A DNA stretch of 64,000 nucleotides from Shewanella sp. OPT22 (GCF_004168585.1 NZ_PGVH01000040.1:92047-156046), one strand, 5' to 3'; shown: positions 51,081-61,202, numbered from the stretch's first letter. Notes: a model not told the origin generated them from the sequence alone. Translations and numbers: made by a program.

Positions 51081-51379
51081 GTGAGTATTGTAACTGAATT
51101 AAAGTTAAAAAGGGCAACTTCAGCTGATTCCAAAGATATAAGTAAACCAGAACAACGAATGGAGACTGTAGATAGAAAACAGCCCCTAACTTTACAGCTA
51201 AACAGCTTCTCAAGTTTGAAGTCATGTTATTGCCGGTTCACAAGTGAGCTAAATTTCGATTATTCTTCTTACTGCCTTTCATCATTGATGTTTGTTTATA
51301 ACTACTGCTTGACATTTTTACTAAACTGATGTCTCCTATATAGCAATATTTTTGAGTACAAATGACCAATTAAATAAAA
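51081..51379. other. Divergent control region of rnm and the trp operon
   Basis: A 299-bp non-coding region. TTGACA at 51309-51314 could be the trp -35 box, but no -10 box at normal spacing is evident and I could not find a convincing TrpR operator. Confidence 0.5.
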
Positions 51380-51448
51380 ATGAAATTACACAGCACATTC
51401 CAAAACATCAACTGGTGGTGGCACTTCCCTATTTTGCGGGTGGTGTGA
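51380..51448 (+). CDS. trpL: trp operon leader peptide (22 aa, three consecutive Trp codons)
   Basis: MKLHSTFQNINWWWHFPILR then VV: three TGG codons at 51413-51421, just before an attenuator hairpin and the trpE gene. Ribosome stalling at these codons under Trp starvation would let GCGGG (51436-51440) pair with CCCGC of the terminator stem. Confidence 0.93.
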   Translation: MKLHSTFQNINWWWHFPILRVV

Positions 51449-51490
51449 AGCTGTGTACTCAAAGTAAAATGAGACAGATTCAACAAAAAA

Positions 51491-51514
51491 GCCCGCATGA
51501 TGCGGGCTTTTTTG
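51491..51514 (+). terminator. trp attenuator
   Basis: GCCCGCA, loop TGA, TGCGGGC, then TTTTTTG. The upstream TTGCGGG in trpL copies the right arm, so it can form the alternative antiterminator. Confidence 0.93.
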
Positions 51515-51586
51515 TTGCCTGAAAGAAATTCATTAGTTAGCAAGTCTATTTGATATAAAAAATCGAAAGGCGTAGGAAGAAAGGTA

Positions 51587-53131
51587 ATGGGACAAATATC
51601 AGCAGTATCAACTTCGAAAACGAGCATTCGTTATTTCGATGATCCGCTCAGTCTTTATCGAAAGCTAACTCAAAACAGCCAACATACTATGCTGCTTGAG
51701 TCTGCCGAGGTTGAAAGTAAAGATCATTTACAGAGCATTTTAATTACTCACAGTGCATTACAAATTCAATGCGCAGGTAACCAACTGACTTTCACAGCCC
51801 TGACAAACAACGGTAAAGCACTGTTTAACACTATTGAGTTGTATTTTAGTTGCGAGCAAGTTGATACTAGTGAAAACACCGTGGTTGTGACTCTATCAAA
51901 GCCTGCAGAGCTTCTAGATGAAGACGAAAAGCTCATGACGACCTCAACGCTGGATGGATTAAGAGCGCTCGTATCGACCTTAAAAGATACTGAAAACAAT
52001 CAACCCATCTTCTTAGGTGGTGTTATGGCTTTCGACTTAATCGAAACCGTTGAGCCATTGCCGAAAGTTAAAGAAGGTGAGAATGATTGTCCAGACTATT
52101 TATTTTATGTTGCCGAGACCTTAATCAATATCGACCACACCTCAAATACAGCAACGTTAACATCGTATCAATTTGATTCAGAGATCGAGACACAATCCCT
52201 GTTAACCAAACAATCGACTGATATTATTGAACTCTCTGAAATAACAGAATTCAAAAAGCAACCATTCAGTCCAGTAGATGCTGAAGTATCAGTCAATATT
52301 TCTGATGACGATTACAAAGCCAAAGTTGTGGAGCTTAAAGAGCACATTATCGCAGGCGATATCTTTCAAGTCGTTCCATCTCGCTGCTTCAGTTTACCTT
52401 GCCCAAACACGATAGGTGCTTACCGTAAACTAAAAGAAACCAACCCTAGCCCTTACATGTTTTATTTCAATGGTCCTGATTTTACTTTATTCGGTGCTTC
52501 ACCAGAAAGTGCGTTGAAATACGATGCAACAACCAATCAAGTTGAGATTTATCCCATTGCAGGAACTCGCAAGCGTGGTAAAAAAGCCAACGGTGAGATT
52601 GACCAAGATTTAGATGGTCGTATTGAACTTGAATTACGCTTAGATAAAAAAGAACTTTCAGAGCACTTAATGCTCGTCGACTTAGCGCGTAACGATGTAG
52701 CACGTATCAGCAAAAGTGGTACTCGCAAAGTGGCTGAATTATTAAAAGTAGATCGTTATTCTCATGTGATGCACCTTGTCAGCCGAGTAACAGGCCAATT
52801 GCGTGAACCACTTGATGCACTCCACGCTTATCAAGCATGCATGAATATGGGCACATTAACTGGTGCTCCTAAAGTGCGTGCCGCTCAGTTATTGCGTGAA
52901 GCAGAAGGTGAACGCAGAGGCAGCTACGGCGGTGCCGTTGGCTACATCAACTCAAAAGGCGATATGGATACCTGCATTGTCATCCGCTCGGCCTACGTAA
53001 AAAATGGCATTGCTCACATTCAAGCAGGTGCTGGTGTAGTGTTTGACTCAGACCCACAAGCCGAAGCCGACGAAACTCGTCATAAATCACAAGCGGTTAT
53101 TTCTGCAATCAAATTAGGAGGCGGACAATGA
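51587..53131 (+). CDS. trpE: Anthranilate synthase component I (514 aa)
   Basis: LLESAEVESKD near residue 36 is the Trp feedback-inhibition site. The chorismate-binding domain includes IFQVVPSRCF, SPYMFYFNGPD, PIAGTRKRG, LVDLARNDVARIS and MGTLTGAPKVRA. Converts chorismate to anthranilate with TrpG. First gene of the trp operon; overlaps trpG by 4 bp. Confidence 0.98.
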   Translation: MGQISAVSTSKTSIRYFDDPLSLYRKLTQNSQHTMLLESAEVESKDHLQSILITHSALQIQCAGNQLTFTALTNNGKALFNTIELYFSCEQVDTSENTVVVTLSKPAELLDEDEKLMTTSTLDGLRALVSTLKDTENNQPIFLGGVMAFDLIETVEPLPKVKEGENDCPDYLFYVAETLINIDHTSNTATLTSYQFDSEIETQSLLTKQSTDIIELSEITEFKKQPFSPVDAEVSVNISDDDYKAKVVELKEHIIAGDIFQVVPSRCFSLPCPNTIGAYRKLKETNPSPYMFYFNGPDFTLFGASPESALKYDATTNQVEIYPIAGTRKRGKKANGEIDQDLDGRIELELRLDKKELSEHLMLVDLARNDVARISKSGTRKVAELLKVDRYSHVMHLVSRVTGQLREPLDALHAYQACMNMGTLTGAPKVRAAQLLREAEGERRGSYGGAVGYINSKGDMDTCIVIRSAYVKNGIAHIQAGAGVVFDSDPQAEADETRHKSQAVISAIKLGGGQ

Positions 53132-53733
53132 AACTGTACTTTTTAGATAACTTCGACTCCTTTACTTATAACTTGGTCGACCAATTTCGCAGCTTGGACT
53201 TTGAAGTCGTCATTTATCGCAACAATATTGATGCAACGTTTTTAGCCGATAAACTATTGTCGGAAGACAACTCGGCTTTAGTGCTATCTCCAGGTCCTGG
53301 GGCACCGCATCAAGCAGGTTGTATGATGGAATTAATTTCATTGGTAGCAGGCCAAGTACCGATTCTTGGAATTTGTTTAGGCCATCAAGCTTTGGTTGAG
53401 CATTATGGTGGTACAGTTGACCGTGCTCCTACTGTTGTACATGGCAAGGCCAGTCCAATTTCACATACAAAACATCGTATTTTTGGTCAATTACCGTCAC
53501 CGTTACCAGTGGGACGCTATCACAGCTTAGTGGCAACTGAAGTACCAGAAGAATTAGACGTTGTGGCAATTACAGACTCATTACCTATGGCTGTTGTTCA
53601 TAAACAGCACAAATCAGTGGGCTTTCAATTTCATCCAGAATCAATATTGACCACACTCGGCAGTGAACTCTTGATCCAATCAATTCGTTACCTAACAGAT
53701 AGCTCTGACCTTGAGGATCAAAATCATGCCTGA
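53128..53733 (+). CDS. trpG: Anthranilate synthase component II, glutamine amidotransferase (201 aa)
   Basis: A class I amidotransferase: LSPGPGAPHQAG, nucleophile in GICLGHQALVEHYGG (Cys near residue 84), and QFHPESILT with catalytic His and Glu. Unlike E. coli it is not fused to TrpD, the usual arrangement in marine gammaproteobacteria. Confidence 0.97.
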   Translation: MKLYFLDNFDSFTYNLVDQFRSLDFEVVIYRNNIDATFLADKLLSEDNSALVLSPGPGAPHQAGCMMELISLVAGQVPILGICLGHQALVEHYGGTVDRAPTVVHGKASPISHTKHRIFGQLPSPLPVGRYHSLVATEVPEELDVVAITDSLPMAVVHKQHKSVGFQFHPESILTTLGSELLIQSIRYLTDSSDLEDQNHA

Positions 53734-54763
53734 GCAATTACAACAACTCTTTGAAAAAATCTATCAAGGCATTTCACTCACACGAGACGAAATGAGCCAA
53801 ATTTTTTCAGCCATCATTTCAGGCCAAATTGATGAAGTTTCTCTTGCAGGAATGCTAACAGCACTTAAAGTCAAAGGTGAAACGGTTGCTGAAATCTGCG
53901 GTGCAGCCGATGCCTCCCTAGCAGTAGCTAAACCATTTCCATATCGAAGTACTGATTTTGGTAACAGTGGCATCGTCGATTTAGTCGGTACTGGCGGTGA
54001 CGGCTTCAACACCATTAATATTTCAACTACTTCAACGTTTGTTGCCGCTGCAGCGGGTTGTAAAGTGGCAAAACATGGTAGCCGCAGTGTATCGAGTAAA
54101 TCAGGCGCATCTGATCTGTTATCTCATTTAGGCGTAGACTTAACAATGGCCCCAGCCTTAGCCAGTCAGAGTCTCGCAGAGAATGGCATCTGCTTCTTAT
54201 TCGCACCACACTACCATGGTGGTTTTAAACATGCAGTGCCTGTAAGACAAGCACTGAAAACTCGTACCATTTTTAATATTTTAGGACCACTGGTTAACCC
54301 TGCTAGACCATCGTTCATGCTACTTGGTGTTTATTCCCCAGAATTAGTACAACCCATAGCTTACGTTTTGAAAGAAATGGGGGTTAAACGCGCCCTTGTT
54401 GTTCACGGTAGTGGAATGGACGAAATTGCGGTACATGGTGACACTCAAATCACAGAGCTGAAAGAAGGTGAACTCCGCCATTACACTATGTCCCCTGCTG
54501 ATTTGGGGATCAGCACGCATTCGGCAGACGACTTAGTTGGTGGCACTCCTGCCGACAATGCTGAAGCGACCCGCAACATTTTATCAGGACAAGGTAAACC
54601 CGCTCATATCGATGCGGTTGCTGTTAATGCTGGCGCCGCCATTTATTTAAGTGGTTTAGCTGATTCACTAAAAGTAGCCACTTCGGTAGCGAAAGAAATC
54701 ATGAAATCAGGTAAAGGATTAGAAAAATTGAAACAACTTGCAGCAATTGGAGAGGTAAAGTAA
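53726..54763 (+). CDS. trpD: Anthranilate phosphoribosyltransferase (345 aa)
   Basis: DLVGTGGDGFNTINISTTST (PRPP-binding glycine motif, about residues 80-99), KHGSRSVSSKSGASDLL and NILGPLVNPARP. ATG 53726 overlaps the end of trpG by 8 bp; an alternative start at 53711 is not needed. Confidence 0.97.
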   Translation: MPEQLQQLFEKIYQGISLTRDEMSQIFSAIISGQIDEVSLAGMLTALKVKGETVAEICGAADASLAVAKPFPYRSTDFGNSGIVDLVGTGGDGFNTINISTTSTFVAAAAGCKVAKHGSRSVSSKSGASDLLSHLGVDLTMAPALASQSLAENGICFLFAPHYHGGFKHAVPVRQALKTRTIFNILGPLVNPARPSFMLLGVYSPELVQPIAYVLKEMGVKRALVVHGSGMDEIAVHGDTQITELKEGELRHYTMSPADLGISTHSADDLVGGTPADNAEATRNILSGQGKPAHIDAVAVNAGAAIYLSGLADSLKVATSVAKEIMKSGKGLEKLKQLAAIGEVK

Positions 54764-56155
54764 ATGCAAGATATTTTAAAGCGCATTGTTGCAACTAAAG
54801 ACGAACATATTGCTCAGTTAAAAAAACGTTTTCCAGAAGCTGGCTTAAACCCGAAAGTTTCGACAAGAAGTTTGTTCCAAACACTAAAGCAACCTAATGC
54901 TAGTTTTATTCTTGAATGCAAAAAAGCCAGCCCATCAAAGGGCTTAATCCGTGAAGACTTTGATTTAGGCGCCATCACCAGTGTTTATCGCAAATACGCC
55001 TCAGCGGTTTCAGTGTTAACTGATGAACAGTTCTTCCAAGGTAGCTTTGAGTACTTGGCTCGTGTAAGAAGCTTGGTCGATCAACCTGTTTTGTGTAAAG
55101 ACTTTTTTGTCGATGAATATCAAATTAAGTTAGCCGCTCATCAAGGCGCTGATGCAATATTATTGATGCTATCTGTACTTTCAGATGAGGAATACCAAAC
55201 GCTATCTGCAAAGGCTGCTGAGTATCAACTCGATATTCTTACGGAAGTATCAAACGATGAAGAACTCGACAGAGCCATTAAGCTTAATTCGCAAATTATT
55301 GGTATTAATAATCGTAACTTGCGAGATCTAACCACTGACTTAGCAACGTCAGAAAAACTTGCACCTCGCATACCAAGAGATCGAGTCGTCATCAGCGAAT
55401 CGGGGATCTACACCAACCAACAGGTGAAACGTTTAGCGCCAATCGTTAATGGTTTCTTAGTCGGCAGCTCATTAATGGCTGAAGCCGATTTGGATTTAGC
55501 GTGTCGCACGCTTATTTATGGTAATACTAAAGTGTGTGGTATCACTCGAATCGAAGATAGCTCAGCGGTTGCAAACGCAGGCGCCAGCTATGCAGGCTTG
55601 ATTTTCGCACCTAAATCACCAAGATGCATTGGCGCTCAGCAAGCAAAAAGTATAACCGAGCATCACAGACAATCTCATTTAGGTTTACGTTTTGTTGGTG
55701 TATTTGCCGATCAAAACATCGAAGAGATCTCATCGTTAGCCAAAGACCTGAATTTATTTGCGGTTCAACTTCACGGTAGTGAAACTGAAGACTACATAGA
55801 CCAGCTTAAACAAGCACTCAAAGCGTTAGGTTCAGACACATTCATTTGGAAAGCCGTTGCCGTTAATACAGACAACAATGACGTCGCAGAAGCACCTTCG
55901 AATGCTGATCAAATTTTATTCGACTCAAAATCGAGCGCTAATTTTGGTGGCACCGGTCAGTCCTTCGATTGGCAACGCCAACTAGAAAGCAGAACAACAT
56001 CATGGCTCGCAGGTGGACTATCACCTGAAAATGCAGAGCAAGCGATGAAACAAAATTTTTACGGATTGGATTTTAATTCCGGCTTAGAAATCAGCCCAGG
56101 CGTTAAAGACAAAATCAAAATCCAACAAGTATTTAAAGCATTAAGAAATTACTAA
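54764..56155 (+). CDS. trpC: Fused indole-3-glycerol-phosphate synthase / phosphoribosylanthranilate isomerase (463 aa)
   Basis: The N-terminal barrel (about 1-260) has ILECKKASPSKGLI, VLCKDFFVDEYQI and INNRNLRDLTTD of TrpC. The C-terminal barrel (about 262-463) has KVCGITRIEDSSA, GLIFAPKSPR and LDFNSGLEISPG of TrpF. The fusion is the gammaproteobacterial form. Start directly follows the trpD stop. Confidence 0.98.
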   Translation: MQDILKRIVATKDEHIAQLKKRFPEAGLNPKVSTRSLFQTLKQPNASFILECKKASPSKGLIREDFDLGAITSVYRKYASAVSVLTDEQFFQGSFEYLARVRSLVDQPVLCKDFFVDEYQIKLAAHQGADAILLMLSVLSDEEYQTLSAKAAEYQLDILTEVSNDEELDRAIKLNSQIIGINNRNLRDLTTDLATSEKLAPRIPRDRVVISESGIYTNQQVKRLAPIVNGFLVGSSLMAEADLDLACRTLIYGNTKVCGITRIEDSSAVANAGASYAGLIFAPKSPRCIGAQQAKSITEHHRQSHLGLRFVGVFADQNIEEISSLAKDLNLFAVQLHGSETEDYIDQLKQALKALGSDTFIWKAVAVNTDNNDVAEAPSNADQILFDSKSSANFGGTGQSFDWQRQLESRTTSWLAGGLSPENAEQAMKQNFYGLDFNSGLEISPGVKDKIKIQQVFKALRNY

Positions 56156-56164
56156 GGCAACATA

Positions 56165-57352
56165 ATGTCACAGTTTAAATTAGATCCCTACTTCGGTGAA
56201 TTTGGTGGTGCGTTTGTACCTCAAACACTTATGCCTGCTCTACAACAATTAGAGCAAGCGTTTATTGATGCGCAAAACGATCCTGAGTTTCAAAAAGAAT
56301 TTATCGATCTGCTGCAAAACTATGCGGGTCGCCCAACAGCTCTAACGCTCACAAAAAACTTTAGCCCAAATCCATTAGTAAAAATTTATCTAAAACGTGA
56401 AGACTTATTACATGGCGGCGCCCATAAAACGAACCAAGTTTTAGGTCAGGCCTTATTAGCCAAACGTATGGGTAAAAAAGAAATTATTGCAGAGACAGGC
56501 GCAGGACAACACGGTGTAGCCACAGCTTTAGCATGTGCCCTACTCGATATGAAGTGTCGTGTTTACATGGGTGCGAAAGACGTAGAACGTCAATCACCAA
56601 ATGTATTCCGTATGAAGTTGATGGGCGCAGAAGTCATTCCTGTAACATCAGGCGCAGCAACCTTAAAAGATGCGTGTAATGAAGCTATGCGCGATTTCAC
56701 AGGTAATTACGATACCGCTCATTATTTATTAGGCACAGCGGCTGGCCCACACCCATACCCAACGGTTGTGCGTGAATTCCAAAAAATGATTGGTGAAGAA
56801 ACGAAACAGCAATTAAAAGAACGTGAAGGACGCCTACCCGACGCTGTTATCGCCTGTATTGGTGGAGGCTCAAATGCCATTGGTATGTTCACCGACTTTA
56901 TTGATGAAAAAGACGTGCAATTAATTGGTGTTGAACCAGCAGGAAAAGGCATCGACACTCATCAACATGGTGCACCGCTTACTGAAGGTAAAACCGGTAT
57001 TTTCTTCGGTATGAAGTCACCACTTATGCAAAATAAACATGGTCAAATTGAAGAGTCATACTCTATCTCTGCGGGGTTAGACTTCCCGTCGGTTGGGCCA
57101 CAGCATGCTCACTTACATACTTCTGGCCGTGGTACTTATGTATCCATCACCGATGGCGAAGCACTTGAAGCCTTCCAGCTTCTTGCACGTTCTGAGGGGA
57201 TTATTCCTGCATTAGAATCATCTCACGCATTAGCTTACGCACATAAAATGGCGAAAGAAGCGACTGAGGAAACATTGCTTGTGGTCAACTTATCAGGCCG
57301 TGGTGACAAAGACATTTTCTCTGTTTCTGAAATCTTAAATGGAGAGGCATAA
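56165..57352 (+). CDS. trpB: Tryptophan synthase beta chain (395 aa)
   Basis: PLP Lys in [17 protein letters not shown] (near residue 87), [25 protein letters not shown] and SGRGDKD. Condenses indole with serine. Nine bases after trpC. Confidence 0.98.
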   Translation: MSQFKLDPYFGEFGGAFVPQTLMPALQQLEQAFIDAQNDPEFQKEFIDLLQNYAGRPTALTLTKNFSPNPLVKIYLKREDLLHGGAHKTNQVLGQALLAKRMGKKEIIAETGAGQHGVATALACALLDMKCRVYMGAKDVERQSPNVFRMKLMGAEVIPVTSGAATLKDACNEAMRDFTGNYDTAHYLLGTAAGPHPYPTVVREFQKMIGEETKQQLKEREGRLPDAVIACIGGGSNAIGMFTDFIDEKDVQLIGVEPAGKGIDTHQHGAPLTEGKTGIFFGMKSPLMQNKHGQIEESYSISAGLDFPSVGPQHAHLHTSGRGTYVSITDGEALEAFQLLARSEGIIPALESSHALAYAHKMAKEATEETLLVVNLSGRGDKDIFSVSEILNGEA

Positions 57353-57355
57353 TCA

Positions 57356-58171
57356 ATGACCATTTCAACACGCTATCATGATGCTTTTTCACGTTTAGCT
57401 GCAAAAAAGCAAGCCGCCTTTGTTCCATTTGTGACGGTAGGTGATCCTGATCTTGAGCAATCAAAAGCCATCATCAAAACACTTATCGATAATGGTGCTG
57501 ATGCCTTAGAGTTAGGCTTACCTTTTTCTGATCCGCTGGCTGACGGCCCAGTAATTCAAGGTGCGAACCTACGAGCTTTAAATTCAGGCGTAACGCCTGA
57601 TGCTTGTTTCCAGTTAATTTCTGAAATCAGATCTGAATATCCAGATACGCCAATCGGTCTATTACTTTATGCCAACTTGGTTTACAGCAATGGCATTGAT
57701 ACTTTCTATCGAAAAGCCAAGGACGCTGGTATTGACTCAGTGTTAATCGCCGATGTTCCAGTTGAAGAATCTGCGCCATTTAGAACCAGTGCAAAGCTTC
57801 ATGGAATTGCGCCCATTTTTATTGCGCCACCAAATGGTACTGAAGAAACTCTGGCGAAAGTGAGTGAATACGGCGAAGGTTATACTTATTTATTATCGCG
57901 TGCTGGCGTAACAGGCACAGAGAATAAAGCAGGCACACCACTTGACCATATTCTAAAATCGTTAAAAGAACATAATGCGCCACCAGCGGTATTGGGGTTT
58001 GGCATTTCTCAACCTGATCAAGTTCGCAGCGCAGTTGCATCTGGTGTTGCTGGCGTAATCTCTGGTTCAGCGACGGTGAAGTTGATTGAGAAAAATCTTA
58101 GTAATAATGAGGCTATGTTGAAGAATTTAGCTGAATTTGTGTTTGAGATGAAAGCAGCAACTCAAAAGTGA
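57356..58171 (+). CDS. trpA: Tryptophan synthase alpha chain (271 aa)
   Basis: [18 protein letters not shown] (catalytic Glu and Asp near residues 51-62), [25 protein letters not shown] and [12 protein letters not shown]. Releases indole from indole-glycerol phosphate and channels it to TrpB. Last trp gene. Confidence 0.98.
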   Translation: MTISTRYHDAFSRLAAKKQAAFVPFVTVGDPDLEQSKAIIKTLIDNGADALELGLPFSDPLADGPVIQGANLRALNSGVTPDACFQLISEIRSEYPDTPIGLLLYANLVYSNGIDTFYRKAKDAGIDSVLIADVPVEESAPFRTSAKLHGIAPIFIAPPNGTEETLAKVSEYGEGYTYLLSRAGVTGTENKAGTPLDHILKSLKEHNAPPAVLGFGISQPDQVRSAVASGVAGVISGSATVKLIEKNLSNNEAMLKNLAEFVFEMKAATQK

Positions 58172-58180
58172 TTTTGTGAA

Positions 58181-58211
58181 GCCATCAGGTTTAGGCCTGA
58201 TGGCTCTTTTA
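58181..58211 (+). terminator. trp operon terminator
   Basis: GCCATCAGG, loop TTTAGG, CCTGATGGC, then TCTTTT. Confidence 0.9.
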
Positions 58212-58273
58212 TTAAAATGTGACGGTAATTCAAAATCAGAAGGAAATATTATGCTAATAAATGAAGTGAACAA

Positions 58274-58684
58274 TTAGACGAGTTTTAAGTTTTTTTGCCA
58301 GATATTAAGTGAACCATTTGTATACTGCCCAGAATCAAGGTTTAGAATACTATCAGCAACAGCTGACAAACTAACTGAGCTCAGAGTACAGCCAAATGGT
58401 AATTTTCTGTATTGTTCACTTACAGCTGAAGTCCTAAATTGACCAGCCATTTCATCAAGCCACACATAGAAGATCATTTGAAGGTTGTTACTTTTTCTAC
58501 TGTAAATTTCAGAGCAAGCTTCAAGAGATTCACAAAGAGATTCTTTTCCCCACTCTTTCAAAGAATCTTCGCTACAACCAAACGAGATCATATTAGCGCT
58601 CGCTTCCTCATTGATGTCATTTGAAGAAACAACTGTAACTTCTTCATCAAGCTCTTTGAGCCATTGATTTAATTGATGATGCAT
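58274..58684 (-). CDS. Distal right-array protein, unknown function (136 aa)
   Basis: A soluble, acidic protein starting MHHQLNQWLKELDEEVTVVS, with several Cys residues and MIFYVWLDEMAGQF in the middle. No family recognised. It has no attC at its 3' end: the array stops here, 103 bases from trpA. Either the last cassette has lost its attC or the gene is chromosomal. Confidence 0.65.
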   Translation of the reverse strand: MHHQLNQWLKELDEEVTVVSSNDINEEASANMISFGCSEDSLKEWGKESLCESLEACSEIYSRKSNNLQMIFYVWLDEMAGQFRTSAVSEQYRKLPFGCTLSSVSLSAVADSILNLDSGQYTNGSLNIWQKNLKLV

Positions 58685-58699
58685 AATTTTGACTCAAAA

Positions 58700-58753
58700 A
58701 CATACGCCCATTTCAACTGCGCCATAGGCGTCAGCTGAAATGGCTTATTATGT
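58700..58753 (-). other. Degenerate attC site
   Basis: On the - strand it reads ACATAATAAGCCATTTCAGC to GAAATGGGCGTATGT: R'' has ACATAAT for ACATAAC and R' has GTATGT for GTTATGT. The central core is GACGCCTATGGCGC. Confidence 0.8.
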
Positions 58754-58759
58754 GTTAAG

Positions 58760-59008
58760 TTAACGATTACTCGCGGCGTACTTTTTCTCAGTTGACTCCC
58801 AGACAAAATGCCCCCAAAGTAAACCTCCTAAAGGAAAAAATATTAGTGCTATCAAAGGTCGAACCCATAAGCTTTCTGAGGGTTGACTTACTTCCATTAT
58901 GATTGACCATAAAATTGCAGTCACCACTCCCCAACCCAAAAAGCCATTTACCCAGAGAAATCTCTTTTTACCTTTTGAGCGTGTTTTTTCCCATCTATCT
59001 AAATTCAT
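58760..59008 (-). CDS. Right-array membrane protein (82 aa)
   Basis: A basic N-terminus (MNLDRWEKTRSKGKKRFLWV), then two hydrophobic helices (about residues 19-39 and 48-68) with GWGVVTAILWS and PLGGLLWGHFVWE, and a polar tail. A small two-pass inner-membrane protein of unknown function, of a type common in integron cassettes. Confidence 0.7.
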   Translation of the reverse strand: MNLDRWEKTRSKGKKRFLWVNGFLGWGVVTAILWSIIMEVSQPSESLWVRPLIALIFFPLGGLLWGHFVWESTEKKYAASNR

Positions 59009-59031
59009 ATTTTTCGAACAACCCTTTGAGA

Positions 59032-59104
59032 GATATATCGCTGCGCTCTGCGGAAATTTAGGAGCACCTGCGAGTAAATTCTCCTTAGCAGCGCTTTGTT
59101 AGGC
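59032..59104 (-). other. Degenerate attC site of the PLD cassette
   Basis: On the - strand R'' GCCTAAC (59098-59104) is followed by AAAGCGCTGC; the other arm reads GCAGCGATATAT where GCGTTATAT would be expected. The stem is imperfect and the R' box is damaged. Confidence 0.65.
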
Positions 59105-59105
59105 A

Positions 59106-60374
59106 TTATAGTTGCCGAACTTCGAAACCGAAAAACCTTAGAACTTTGGTAGTTCGGCCATTGACTACGGGTAAACTTTCTTTACTAATCCAACCGATAA
59201 GCTCTTGAACGTTTGCCTGACCGAATTCATTCAATTTATAGCTATCATCGAATAAGCAATCTGACATTCTTGATACGACTTCTCCTTTTCCATAAAGAAG
59301 ATGAACTAAAGTCTTCTTTATGTCTTGGGTGTCATTCGAGGCCAGAAACTCTGATTTTAGAGTATCCAAGCCACCTTTATAAAATCGAAGTCTATCGTGA
59401 AATGAATGTAGTATGCACAGTGCTTCTACTATTTCTTAAGCCGACGATGAATTAATTGACTCAGGGCTGTTGAAGACACGACTAATAAGGGGGTAATTTT
59501 CCGGAACAATTCGCTCTTCAAAGTGTTTCCATTCGGTTGCTAGCCACTCATCAATTAGTGAATTAAGAACCAACTTCTTGGAATCATCCCACCCGACTGG
59601 CTGTTGTCGCCATAACTCCTGAACAGCATGGCAATCTCTTACAAAGCTAAAAAACGAATCTATCTCTAGCCGGAGAGGTATATCATCTTCGCTGACTTTT
59701 CTGGGCTTTAAAGAATATTGTTCCTCTACTTTCCTAAAAGCTGACACTGACTCCTGATATGACTTTCTATATGTGTCTAGAAAAATAGACTTTTTAGTAG
59801 TTTTTTTCTTTCCTCTATTAACATTTGAAAAATTCTTGTCACCCAAAGTAGCAATCACTTCATCATCTAATTCGTTCACTAGTTCAGATGCTTTCCTAAA
59901 TTTATTATATATGGTTCTATATGACTCAATAGAATCTTCATTTAGAACTTCTGCTTCATCCCAGTATTCTGAAAATAACAGTGTCAACTCTTCAAATCTT
60001 GAATCTTCAGATGGCAAGCCAACCATAACCTCTTGATTGGTTTGTATGGCAGATCTAGTTAGATTAGCGGAACCAACTAATACCGACTTATCACCAAATA
60101 TGTACATCTTTGGATGAAATGAATGACTTGTATAAAACCTTGCCTCAATATTGTTATTGTTCAGCAGCTTTTCTAGAGCATAAGGCGAAGTCGGAAACCC
60201 TAACCTAACAACAATTCGGATATGACAATTCTTTTCGATTAGCATATTTATCACATCAAACTCGGTAAAGAATGCCGATGCAATAAAAATATCCATACCA
60301 TCTTGTACACTGCTATTTATGCCATTTTGTACGAAGTCCCCTTTTGAACTTCGATTTGTAAATAAATCCTGCAT
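59106..60374 (-). pseudogene. PLD-like nuclease cassette gene split by an in-frame TAA (312 aa + 110 aa)
   Basis: The first part (60374-59436) is a phospholipase-D-like domain: HSFHPKMYIFGDKSVLVGSA then NLTRSAIQTNQEVMVG is the His-x-Lys-(x)4-Asp motif (about residues 82-111), as in NgoFVII-type and helicase-associated PLD nucleases; only one such motif is present, so it would act as a dimer. The frame stops at TAA (59436-59438), but the same frame continues EIVEALCILHSFHDRLRFYK and on to 59106, as if CAA had become TAA. The downstream part could also start at TTG 59369 after AAAGGTGG. Confidence 0.8.
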
Positions 60375-60396
60375 ATTCTCTCGATGGTTAGTTATC

Positions 60397-60471
60397 GCTT
60401 AACGCCAAGCTAAGCAGCGCAGCTTTGCTGCGTCCGGCGCCGAAGGCGCGTAGTTGATTGATTTGTTATAC
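60397..60471 (-). other. attC site (proximal side of the PLD cassette)
   Basis: On the - strand R'' GTATAAC (60465-60471) and R' GTTAAGC (60397-60403). The arms differ from the common type (AAATCAATCAACTACGCGCC and a GCAGCAAAGCTGC hairpin). Confidence 0.88.
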
Positions 60472-60473
60472 AC

Positions 60474-61130
60474 TTAGTTGGCACCTTTTGCACAACTCAC
60501 GTCCTTGAATTGCCAGATACCATACTGAGATATAAGACTACACTCTCCCTTGGCATATCCATTTACTCCCTCTTTAAAGAAGTAAATTTTTAGTTAAGCT
60601 TCACCGCTAGATGAGAAGTTCGCATCAGAAACACCAAAATTCATATTTTGAAAGTGAACTAACAACTCAGGCCAATGGCCTAATTTGTATACGGCCACTG
60701 CATTTGGAGTGAAGCCAGCTTCAATGTCATCGCCAAATGCCAATAAATATTTGCCATCTTCAGAGAAACGTATTTCATCAAACACCTCTATATAAGTGCC
60801 GTACTTATGATGATAAGCATAAGCATTGAAATACTCCCAGCCTGTGACTGAAATAAGGCTAATCTGCGGTTCAGGAAAGTGAGCCTTTACAGTGTATTGA
60901 AGGTCACCATCAACTAAAACTTTATCAGGATTATGTTTTTCTAATGGTTTGAGAGTTAGCGTCTTTCCATCTCTAATAATAAGATCATCAATGCCTTTGA
61001 TAAATCTCGCTTCGAATTCCTGCTTGCATTCATAAAACGATTTCCCTTCATTTTGACACCGCTTTATTCCCTCATCTGCCTGAACACTGGAAGCAATTAT
61101 GGTTACGGCAATTAGAAGGTACTTATTCAT
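60474..61130 (-). pseudogene. Exported protein cassette gene with an in-frame TAA (178 aa + 39 aa)
   Basis: Signal peptide MNKYLLIAVTIIASSVQA, then a mature domain with Cys pairs (KRCQNEGKSFYECKQEFEAR) and WEYFNAYAYHHKYGTYIEVF. The first frame ends ...SSSGEA-TAA at 60594-60596, but the same frame runs on as LKIYFFKEGVNGYAKGECSL, ISQYGIWQFKDVSCAKGAN, to a stop at 60474 next to the attC R'' box. That tail looks like normal protein with two Cys, so a nonsense mutation is likely. Function unknown. ATG 61130 is chosen because the longer frame starts inside the attC. Confidence 0.75.
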
Positions 61131-61147
61131 ATTCGATCTCGAGCTAC

Positions 61148-61202
61148 GTATAACGCCCAATTCAGCTGCGCCGTAGGCGTCAGCTGGAATTTCTTGTTAT
61201 AT
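61148..61202 (-). other. attC site (common 55-bp form)
   Basis: On the - strand R'' ATATAAC (61196-61202), R' GTTATAC (61148-61154); core identical to the left-array form. Confidence 0.95.

Noticed and set aside
51309..51345. trp promoter with TTGACA and TATATA
   Set aside because: The spacing of about 22 bases is too long for a standard promoter; no firm call made.
58172..58273. Possible attC between trpA and the last right-array gene
   Set aside because: Apart from the trp terminator hairpin, no R''/R' pair or CCTACGG core is present.
59106..59369. Treating the 87-residue frame after the PLD gene as an independent gene
   Set aside because: It is in the same frame as the PLD gene, 23 codons after its TAA, with no stop between, so a split gene is more likely. 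The TTG start with AAAGGTGG keeps the alternative open.
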